39,705 bases of DNA, taken from the NCBI GenBank assembly GCA_025924515.1, contig JAICIE010000016.1, positions 1 to 39,705 on the forward strand, read 5' to 3'. Shown here piece by piece: positions 32,752-39,705 of this stretch. The position numbers and the translations under genes were made by a program. The DNA comes from Jatrophihabitans sp. Lineage in GTDB: Bacteria; Actinomycetota; Actinomycetes; Mycobacteriales; Jatrophihabitantaceae. The number at the start of each line of letters is the position of its first letter. Positions within the stretch are counted from its first letter, which is position 1. The notes below the pieces were generated by a model, which was given only the letters and a program-made list of their open reading frames with translations, ran no database searches and was not told the origin of the DNA.

Positions 32752-35700
32752 ATGAGCATCTCCTTCCGCCTCCGCGCCGCATCGATGCGCCGCGGAGGAC
32801 ATCGCTGGACCGCCGCCGCGGCCGCACTGGCGAGCCTGGCCGGCTTTGTTGCCGTTGCGCCCGGCGCTTCGGCGTCGAGCGTCACCAGCGCCGTCTTCTC
32901 CGGCACCACCGGAACGGTCAGCGTCGGGGGCACGCTCTACGCCAAGCAGGGCGCAGCGCTGACCCTGGCGGTCGTAACCAGCACTGACACCAAGTGTGTG
33001 GCGGTGACGGGGGCGGCGACGCTGACGCCACAGACCTCGTCGACGGCGAAGGCCAACTGGACCTTCACGACGACCGCTCCTGCTGGCGACGGAGCCCAGG
33101 CCTTCACGGTCGCGGCGTCGCCGAATTTCAATAGCAACAACTGCACCGGTCAGACGAACTCGACGCAAGCTTCTTACACGCTGGACAACACTGGCCCGGT
33201 GGTGACGGCGGCCCTAACGCCCGCCGCGAACGCCGCGGGCTGGAACAACAGCGACGTGACCGTTAAATGGACGGCCACCGACACCGGATCCGGCGTTACC
33301 GCGGCGCAGCCGTTCCAAACCGACGGTCCTATCACCGCCAACGGGATCGTCACCAAGACCGCGCCTGCGCAGTCGGACCGGCTGGGGAACACGGGCGCGT
33401 CCGGTTCGGTCACTGTGCGCGTCGATAAGGCAGCTCCGACCATCAGTTCGACGCAAACGGATAACGGCGACGGCACGGTAACGGTCACGTTCACCTGTAA
33501 CGACAGCAACTCCGGCGGTGGTCAGGCATCCGGCATTGCGTCGTGCGTCGCCGACGGAACGTCACCGGCCTCAAGCTCGAAGACGGTAGCCGCCGGGACG
33601 ACCGTCACCGGCACCGCTACCGACCTCGCGGGCAACACCTCCACGGCTAGCGTCGTGACGAAGCGCGCGGACAGCACCGCCCCGACCATCACGCACAACG
33701 TTTCGCCGGCTCCTAACGCGGCCGGCTGGAACAAGGCCGACGCGACCGTGACGTTCAGCTGCGCCGACGAGACCGGCGGATCCGGCCTCAAGTCCTGCCT
33801 GGTCGACGGCGGCACCACCGCCTCCAAGACGATCAGCACGGAGACGAACGGCACCCTGGTCAGCGGAACGGCCACCGACAACGCCGGCAACGTCAGCAAA
33901 GACTCGGTGACGGTCAAGCTTGACAAGACCGTGCCGACTATCAGCGCGTCCGCGGACCGGGCGGCGAACACCGCCGGTTGGTACACCAACAACGTCACCG
34001 TCTCGTTCATCTGCAACGACCCGGGAACCCAGGCGTCCGGTGTCAAGTCCTGCCCGGCGGCGCAGACGCTGAGCACGGACGGCGCTGCCCAGTCCGCGAG
34101 TGGCACCGCGACCGACAACGCCGACAACACCAGCGCCTCCGCGTCGGTGACCGGGATCAACATCGACAAGACCGCTCCGGTTCTCACCGGGGCATTCCCG
34201 ACCGGCTGGCAGAACGGCGACGTGACCGTCACCTGGTCCTGTAAGGACGCCACGTCCGGTGCATCCGACCCCGCGCCCACCACGGTGACCGGCGAGGGCA
34301 GCAACCTCTCGGCCACCACGACCTGCACGGACAAGGCCGGCAACAGCACGCAGACGACCGTGAGCGGCATCAAGATCGACCGAACTGCACCGACCACCGG
34401 TATCAGCGGAACGTCGAACAACTGGACCAACGGGAACATCACCGTCACCTTGGCCCCGACCGACGGCGGCTCGGGCGTCGCCTCGACCACCTACACCATC
34501 GACGGCGGCGCGCAGCAGAACGGCACCAGCTTCACGCTGTCGACCGAGGGCGACCACACGGTGACCTTCTTCAGCACCGACAACGCCGGCAACAAGGAAG
34601 CGGTTCAGACCGCGCACGTGAAGATCGACAAGACCGCACCGACCATCGGCCACACCTTCGTCCCGAGCGGTTACACGGACGGCGCGTGGACGAACCAGGA
34701 CGTCACCGTCACCTTCAACTGCGCCGACCAAAGTGGTTCCGGCGTCGCGAGCTGCACCGGCAGCAAGACCGTGACCACCGAGGGCACCGCGCAGCAGGTC
34801 ACCGGCACGGCGACCGACAACGCCGGCAACACCGCGACCGACACCGCGTCGGTGAGCATTGACAAGACCAAGCCCACCATCGTCGCGAGCGTTGATCGCG
34901 CCGCCAACCCGGCCGGCTGGTACAACAGCAACGTCACGGTGTCCTACCACTGCGACGACGACCGGTCCGGCGTGGCCTCCTGCCCGGCGAGCAAGACGCT
35001 GACCGAGGGCGCCAACCAGTCCACCAACGGCACGGCCACCGACAACGCGGGCAACTCGGCGAACGATGGCGTCTCGGCGATCAACATCGATGAGACCAAC
35101 CCGACGCTCACGGGCTCGTTCAGCAGCGGCTGGCACACCGGCGACGTCACGGTCAACTGGAACTGCACCGACGCGGGCTCAGGCCCGGCCGCGCAGCCCG
35201 CGGACTCGACGGTGACCGGTGAGGGCGCGAACCTCTCCGCCACCACGACGTGCGCGGACAAGGCCGGCAACACCACGACGAAGACCGTTGACGGCATCCA
35301 GATCGACCGGACAGCTCCGACGACGGGGGTCTCCGTGTCCGGGCAGCTGAAGAACGGCTGGTACAACGCCGGCGTCGACGTCACGCTGTCTGCGAGCGAC
35401 AACCTCTCCCAGATCAACAAGACCTACTTCGCGGTCGACGGCGGAGCCCCGCAGGTGTACACCGTGGCCGTGCCGGTCGCCGAGGACGGCACCCACACGA
35501 TCACCTACTGGAGCACCGACAACGCCGGAAACGTCGAGGACAAGACCGGCAACAGCCTCACGCTTAAGATCGACAAGACGCCGCCGACGCTGACCGGTGC
35601 GGCCACGACCGCTCCGAACGGCAACAACGGTTGGTACACGCACGACGTCACCGTCGGGTGGACCTGCTCCGACAACGCCAACGGGTCCGGCATCGACGGG

Positions 35701-38457
35701 ACGTGCCCGTCGGACAGCACCGTGACCGGCGAGGGCGACAACCTCAGCGCGACCCAGTCGGTGAGCGACCTGGCCGGAAACCCGACCAGCACGACGGTCA
35801 AGGGCATCGAGATCGACAGCACCGCTCCGACCACTACCGTTGACGTCCCGGCAGTTCCGGCCAGCGGCTGGTACGGCGACGCCGTCCAGGTCACCCTGTC
35901 TGGTCACGACAACCTGTCCGGCATCGACAACACGTATTACACGGTCGACGGCGGAGCCACTCAGACGTACGGCGGCGCCTTCTCCTTCGGTACCGAGGGC
36001 ACACACGAGATCGCCTTCTGGAGCAAGGACAACGCCGGCAACGTCGAGACCGCGGGCGCTCCGATCACGCTCAAGGTTGACCAAGTGCCTCCGACTACGA
36101 CGGTGATCAACCCGCTGTCGCCGGCGAGCGGCTGGTACGTCAACAGCGGAATTCCAGTGGCCTTCAGCGTCAACGACGATGCCTCGGGCATCAAGGCGAC
36201 CTACTACTCCATCGACGGTGGCGCTGCTCAGACCTACGGTGAGCCGTTCACCGCCGACCTGTCCGACGGCAGTCACCAAATCACGTACTGGAGCGTCGAC
36301 CTCGCCGGCAACGTCGAGCCTCACGCCACCACCAACACGATCGCCGTTCAGGTCGACACCACCCCGCCGACGATTTCGGGCAGCAAGAGCCCCGGGCCGA
36401 ACGGATTCGGGTGGAATAACACCAACGTCGCCGTCAACTTCACCTGCAGCGACGACGGTGGCTCGGGCGTGCAGACCGGCGTGGCCGGCTGCGGCCCGAA
36501 CCAAACGGTCTCGGCCGAGGGCCCTAACCAGTCCGTGCAGGGCGACACCGCGGACGTCGCGGGTAACAAAGCCTCCACGACGGTCGACAACATCAACATC
36601 GACAAGACCGCTCCGACACTGACCGGGGCGGCAACGACCGACCCCAACAGCGCGGGCTGGTATCACGGCGACGTCACCATCGCGTGGACCGGCAAGGACG
36701 GCCTCTCGAACATCGACGCGAGCACCCAGCCGGCGAACAGCACGATTAGCGGTGAGGGGACCAACCTCGGTGCCTCCGCCAGCATCTCCGACAAGGCTGG
36801 CAACAAGGGCACCGGATCCGTCTCCGGCATCAAGATCGACCGCACTGGACCCAGCCTGTCGGGCAAGGCGACGACGCAGCCCAACTCGGCGGGTTGGTAC
36901 CAGAAGGACGTCGAGGTCGACTTCAGCTGCTCCGACCCGGCGCTGGCTGATGGAAGTGCGGGATCGGGTTTCGCCTACTGCCCGACCAGCAAGGCAATCA
37001 GTGGTGACGGTATGGGCAAGAGTGTCACGAGTGACGCCGCCACGGACGTCGCCGGGAACTCCACCCCGGGCGTCACCGTCGGCGGGATCAACATCGACGG
37101 CACCGCCCCGGTGACCACGGCCAACAACCAGTGCACGTCGTCGAACAGCTGGTGCACGGGCACGACCGCGACCGTGGCGCTCACCGCCACCGACAACCTG
37201 TCCGGCGTCAGCGAGCTGCACTACGCGGTCAACGGCGGCACCGAGCAGGTGGTCACCGCTGCCACGCAGGACTTCAGCGTCCCGGTGAACGTCAGCGTCC
37301 CGCTGAGCGGTAGCGGTACCGCCACCGTGAAGTACTGGTCGGTCGACATCGCCGGCAACGTGGAAGCGGCCAACACCGCGTCGTTGAAGTACGACAACAT
37401 CGCTCCGACGGTGACGCACGTTCTGTCGCCGCTGCCGAACGCCAACGACTGGAACAACTCGGACGTGACCGTCACCTTCAGCGCGAAGGACGACGACAGC
37501 GGCTCGGGCGTTGCCAGCGTCACCAGCCCGGTGACCGTCTCGGCCGAGACGCCGGGCCAGCTCGTCACGGGCACGGCAACGGACACCGCCGGCAACAAGG
37601 GGACGGACTCGGTGACGGTCAAGCTGGACAAGACCAAGCCGACCATCACCGCCGCCGTCACGAGCGGCACCAAGGTCAACGGCTGGTACACCAACCCGAT
37701 CACGGTGCACTTCACCTGCTTCGACGCACTGTCCGGGATTCCCGCGACCGCGTGCCCCAGCGATGTGACCCTGTCGACGAGCGGCGCGAACCAGCCGGTC
37801 TCCGGCACGGTTGCGGACGCGGCCGGCAACAGCGCGACCGCCAACATGACCGTCAGCATCGACAACGAGAACCCGACGATCACCAACGTCAACGTGAGCA
37901 ACGGGTTCTACACGTTGGGCAGTGTCCCGAACCCGACTTGCACCGCTTCCGACAGCTTCTCCGGCGTGAGCAGCTGCACGGTGGCGGTGACCGGTGGCAC
38001 CGCCAACGGCGTCGGCACGTTCAACTACACCGCGACGGCGAAGGACAACGCCGGCAACTGGATCACCCAGACCGGCACCTACAAGGTCGTCTACCGATGG
38101 GACGGGTTCCTGCAGCCCATCAACGACACCGCCCACCAGGTCGGCACGTCGATCAGCATCTTCAAGGCCGGTAGCACCATCCCGGTGAAATTCCAACTGA
38201 AGAAGGCCGACGGCACGGTCGTCCAAGCGAACACCGCGCCGGTCTGGTTCGTCCCGGTGAAGGGAGCGGCGATGAGCATGCCGGTCGACGACAGCGCGCC
38301 CACGGCCACCGCCGACAGCGGCACGACGTACAAGTACGACAGCACCGCCCAGCAGTACATCTACAACTGGAAGACCGGCACCGGCGGCAGCTATTGGCGC
38401 ATCGGTGTCACCCTCGACGACGGTCAGACGTACTACGTCAACATCGGGCTTCGGTAA
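32752..38457 (+). CDS. Giant secreted Ig-like/OmpL47-repeat protein with PxKF C-terminus (B)
   Basis: The 1901-aa paralogue of protein A starts at ATG 32752 (MSISFRLRAAS) after GAGGGAA. Signal peptide and N-terminal domain (to about 145) align with A, including LASLAGFVAVAPG and LYAKQG. About 20 modules follow. OmpL47-like modules are 6, 10, 12, 13 and 17; modules 6-10 reproduce the module order and wording of blocks in A (for example GHTFVPSGYTDGAWTN beside GHTYSPASYTDGAWTN). Modules 5 and 9 have an altered Cys pair. The C-terminal PxKF domain (YRWDGFLQPI...GSTIPVKFQLKKADG...YWRIGVTLDDG) is intact. No anchor motif is present. The two genes are tandem duplicates that have since diverged in module number. 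Secreted structural or adhesive role inferred. Confidence 0.92.
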   Translation: MSISFRLRAASMRRGGHRWTAAAAALASLAGFVAVAPGASASSVTSAVFSGTTGTVSVGGTLYAKQGAALTLAVVTSTDTKCVAVTGAATLTPQTSSTAKANWTFTTTAPAGDGAQAFTVAASPNFNSNNCTGQTNSTQASYTLDNTGPVVTAALTPAANAAGWNNSDVTVKWTATDTGSGVTAAQPFQTDGPITANGIVTKTAPAQSDRLGNTGASGSVTVRVDKAAPTISSTQTDNGDGTVTVTFTCNDSNSGGGQASGIASCVADGTSPASSSKTVAAGTTVTGTATDLAGNTSTASVVTKRADSTAPTITHNVSPAPNAAGWNKADATVTFSCADETGGSGLKSCLVDGGTTASKTISTETNGTLVSGTATDNAGNVSKDSVTVKLDKTVPTISASADRAANTAGWYTNNVTVSFICNDPGTQASGVKSCPAAQTLSTDGAAQSASGTATDNADNTSASASVTGINIDKTAPVLTGAFPTGWQNGDVTVTWSCKDATSGASDPAPTTVTGEGSNLSATTTCTDKAGNSTQTTVSGIKIDRTAPTTGISGTSNNWTNGNITVTLAPTDGGSGVASTTYTIDGGAQQNGTSFTLSTEGDHTVTFFSTDNAGNKEAVQTAHVKIDKTAPTIGHTFVPSGYTDGAWTNQDVTVTFNCADQSGSGVASCTGSKTVTTEGTAQQVTGTATDNAGNTATDTASVSIDKTKPTIVASVDRAANPAGWYNSNVTVSYHCDDDRSGVASCPASKTLTEGANQSTNGTATDNAGNSANDGVSAINIDETNPTLTGSFSSGWHTGDVTVNWNCTDAGSGPAAQPADSTVTGEGANLSATTTCADKAGNTTTKTVDGIQIDRTAPTTGVSVSGQLKNGWYNAGVDVTLSASDNLSQINKTYFAVDGGAPQVYTVAVPVAEDGTHTITYWSTDNAGNVEDKTGNSLTLKIDKTPPTLTGAATTAPNGNNGWYTHDVTVGWTCSDNANGSGIDGTCPSDSTVTGEGDNLSATQSVSDLAGNPTSTTVKGIEIDSTAPTTTVDVPAVPASGWYGDAVQVTLSGHDNLSGIDNTYYTVDGGATQTYGGAFSFGTEGTHEIAFWSKDNAGNVETAGAPITLKVDQVPPTTTVINPLSPASGWYVNSGIPVAFSVNDDASGIKATYYSIDGGAAQTYGEPFTADLSDGSHQITYWSVDLAGNVEPHATTNTIAVQVDTTPPTISGSKSPGPNGFGWNNTNVAVNFTCSDDGGSGVQTGVAGCGPNQTVSAEGPNQSVQGDTADVAGNKASTTVDNINIDKTAPTLTGAATTDPNSAGWYHGDVTIAWTGKDGLSNIDASTQPANSTISGEGTNLGASASISDKAGNKGTGSVSGIKIDRTGPSLSGKATTQPNSAGWYQKDVEVDFSCSDPALADGSAGSGFAYCPTSKAISGDGMGKSVTSDAATDVAGNSTPGVTVGGINIDGTAPVTTANNQCTSSNSWCTGTTATVALTATDNLSGVSELHYAVNGGTEQVVTAATQDFSVPVNVSVPLSGSGTATVKYWSVDIAGNVEAANTASLKYDNIAPTVTHVLSPLPNANDWNNSDVTVTFSAKDDDSGSGVASVTSPVTVSAETPGQLVTGTATDTAGNKGTDSVTVKLDKTKPTITAAVTSGTKVNGWYTNPITVHFTCFDALSGIPATACPSDVTLSTSGANQPVSGTVADAAGNSATANMTVSIDNENPTITNVNVSNGFYTLGSVPNPTCTASDSFSGVSSCTVAVTGGTANGVGTFNYTATAKDNAGNWITQTGTYKVVYRWDGFLQPINDTAHQVGTSISIFKAGSTIPVKFQLKKADGTVVQANTAPVWFVPVKGAAMSMPVDDSAPTATADSGTTYKYDSTAQQYIYNWKTGTGGSYWRIGVTLDDGQTYYVNIGLR

Positions 38458-38472
38458 GCGCCCGGAAGTAGG

Positions 38473-38510
38473 CAGCGGGCCCCGCACCGGAAACGGTGCG
38501 GGGCCCGCTG
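38473..38510. terminator. Bidirectional terminator between giant protein B and the SDR gene
   Basis: A perfect 16-bp stem (CAGCGGGCCCCGCACC / GGTGCGGGGCCCGCTG) with loop GGAAAC lies 16 nt after the B stop and 6 nt beyond the stop of the convergent SDR gene, so it can serve both. Its core (GGGCCCCGCACCGG...) is shared with the terminator of protein A. Confidence 0.9.
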
Positions 38511-38515
38511 TCGTC

Positions 38516-39271
38516 TCAGGACCCCCGCCTCGCCACCTTGTGTGGCGCGGCCTGCGCGAGCGGCTTGACGACGAGCAGGTCGATATTCACATGCGCCGGA
38601 CGCGTCACGGCAAAAGCGATGCAGTCCGCCACGTCCTCGGCCGTCAGCGGTTGGTCGACGCCTGCGTACACCCGCTCGGCGGCCTCAGCGTCCCCGCGGT
38701 AGCGCACTAGCGAGAACTCCTCCGTCCGCACCATCCCCGGCGCGACTTCAGTCACCCGGATAGGACGCCCGTTCAGCTCCAGCCGCAACGTCTCCACCAC
38801 CGCCGTCGCCGCGTGCTTCGCCGCCGTGTACCCCGCACCGCCCTCGTAGACCAGGTGGCCGGCGATCGACCCGGTCACGACGATGTGCCCACCGGACCCC
38901 CGTTCCAACGCCGGCAGCAGCGCCTTGGTCACCCGCAGCACGCCGAGCACGTTCGTCTCGAACATCGCCTGCCAGTCGGCCGGGTCGGCCCGCTCCACCG
39001 GCTCGACCCCGAGTGCCCCGCCGGCGTTGTTCACCAGCACATCGACGTCCGCCAGGGAAGCGGCCAGCGCGTCGACGGACTCCTGAGAGGTCACGTCGAG
39101 AACCACCGGACGGATCCCCCGCACCGACGCTGCAAGCTCCGACAGCCGGTCGCGGCGACGCGCGGCCGCGACCACCGTGAACCCCTCGGCGGCCAGCCGG
39201 CGGGCGGTCGCCGCGCCGATCCCGCCGCTGGCGCCGGTGACGACGGCGGTCCGATGGGAAACCTCTGCCAT
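38516..39271 (-). CDS. Short-chain dehydrogenase/reductase (Rv0484c-like)
   Basis: The 251-aa protein is a classical SDR: TGASGGIG cofactor loop (12-19), ARRRDR after beta-2 suggesting NADP preference, NNAG (81-84), and catalytic Ser135 (TGSIAG), Tyr148 and Lys152 (YTAAK). It is encoded divergently from mshA with about 60 bp between starts. The M. tuberculosis order murB-lprQ-Rv0484c-Rv0485-mshA has an SDR in the same orientation near mshA. The substrate is unknown. ATG 39271 is used because the Rossmann strand follows immediately. Confidence 0.93.
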   Translation of the reverse strand: MAEVSHRTAVVTGASGGIGAATARRLAAEGFTVVAAARRRDRLSELAASVRGIRPVVLDVTSQESVDALAASLADVDVLVNNAGGALGVEPVERADPADWQAMFETNVLGVLRVTKALLPALERGSGGHIVVTGSIAGHLVYEGGAGYTAAKHAATAVVETLRLELNGRPIRVTEVAPGMVRTEEFSLVRYRGDAEAAERVYAGVDQPLTAEDVADCIAFAVTRPAHVNIDLLVVKPLAQAAPHKVARRGS

Positions 39272-39331
39272 CAGGCGAGTCTGCCCGGTCGGGCATGATC
39301 GGACGGAGAGTCCCCCGGAAAGGAGCGGTCG

Positions 39332-39705
39332 GTGCAGCAGCGTCCCCGCGGCACTGAGCGACCCACACGCCCCGTTCCCCGCCGCGTCGCGATGCTCAGC
39401 GTGCACACCTCCCCGCTCGACCCGCCGGGCGCCGGCGATGCCGGCGGCATGAACGTCTATATCGTCGAGACCGCCACCCGGCTCGCAGCGGCCGGCACCG
39501 CGGTGGAGATCTTCACCCGCGCCACGTCGAGCGACCAGCCGCCGTCGGTCGAACTGGCGCCCGGCGTCTGCGTGCGGCACGTGCACGCCGGACCGTTCGA
39601 GGGACTGTCGAAGGGCGACCTGCCGGCGCAGATGTGCGCCTTCACAGCCGGCGTCCTGCGCGCCGAGGCGCTGCGCGAGCCCGGCTGGTACGACGTCCTG
39701 CACTC
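39332..39705 (+). CDS. mshA: D-inositol-3-phosphate glycosyltransferase, N-terminal part (3' end outside window)
   Basis: MshA transfers GlcNAc from UDP-GlcNAc to 1-L-myo-inositol-3-phosphate, the first step of mycothiol synthesis. The visible 124 residues start at GTG 39332 (AGGAG upstream) with a basic leader, then [30 protein letters not shown] in outline: the GT-B N-terminal strand and the (G)DAGGMNVY loop that binds substrate are diagnostic of Msh[16 protein letters not shown] and [12 protein letters not shown] follow. The frame runs off the window. Presence of mshA places the organism among mycothiol-producing actinobacteria. Confidence 0.93.
   Translation, partial: MQQRPRGTERPTRPVPRRVAMLSVHTSPLDPPGAGDAGGMNVYIVETATRLAAAGTAVEIFTRATSSDQPPSVELAPGVCVRHVHAGPFEGLSKGDLPAQMCAFTAGVLRAEALREPGWYDVLH

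Noticed and set aside
25733-38487. Long open frames antisense to the giant repeat genes (several of 300-1100 codons)
   Set aside because: They are mirror frames caused by high GC and repetitive coding sequence; composition is Val/Arg/Gly-rich with no domains, and the sense frames have signal peptides, ribosome sites and clear modules.

Overview
This is a high-GC, tightly packed window typical of an Actinomycetes chromosome. The diagnosis rests on mshA (mycothiol synthesis) at the right edge, DUF2516 and HbhA-like genes at the left edge, MurB, frequent GTG/TTG starts, 4-bp ATGA/GTGA stop-start overlaps, and GC-rich hairpin terminators without long T-tracts. Species cannot be fixed from the sequence.

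Conserved frame. The order XRE regulator - HbhA-like - DUF2516 (1-1175), MurB (21853-22893), then SDR - mshA (38516-39705) is the same order of landmarks as Mycobacterium tuberculosis Rv0474-Rv0475-Rv0476 ... murB ... Rv0484c ... mshA. About 36 kb of other genes lie between these landmarks, so the window reads as a core neighbourhood opened up by accessory DNA.

Region by region. 1188-3097: a response regulator/GAF histidine kinase pair on the minus strand. 3208-4206: an alanine-rich secreted protein with a sigma28-like promoter, and a small unknown gene. 4207-5031: gene-poor DNA holding a broken arsenite methyltransferase (arsM) tail. 5032-8337: a large secreted purple-acid-phosphatase-like enzyme with two FN3-CBM96-like modules. 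8338-9478: no gene, but a 68-bp element made of two facing IS21-like ends. 9479-13425: a divergent metal/oxyanion locus with split ChrB domains on one side and a translationally coupled MFS - small ABM-like protein - ChrB-domain - DUF2148 operon on the other, around two tandem dyads. 13537-14610: a CDF metal exporter. 14876-14947: tRNA-Lys(UUU), with its 3' end repeated in a tandem array. 15140-19002: small unknowns, an orphan NarL regulator, and a MarR/MFS divergent pair sharing a perfect 18-bp palindrome. 19012-25293: a Ca2+/cation antiporter, methyltransferase, glycosyltransferase, MurB, a NarL-type two-component pair and a DUF6907 protein.

25415-38510 is the most striking part: two giant secreted proteins (2286 and 1901 aa) built of about 25 and 20 Ig-like/OmpL47-like repeats and ending in a PxKF domain. 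Both cassettes carry the same upstream architecture: two tandem TGTTTA-N6-TGAACGC dyads 30-31 bp apart, a -10-like TARCTT box exactly 31 bp further on, a leader hairpin, an ATG about 51 nt after the -10, and a nearly identical terminator after the gene. This suggests a duplicated, co-regulated, probably activator-dependent cell-surface or extracellular-matrix system. Within the repeats cysteines occur only as pairs that are lost or relocated together, implying one disulfide per module.
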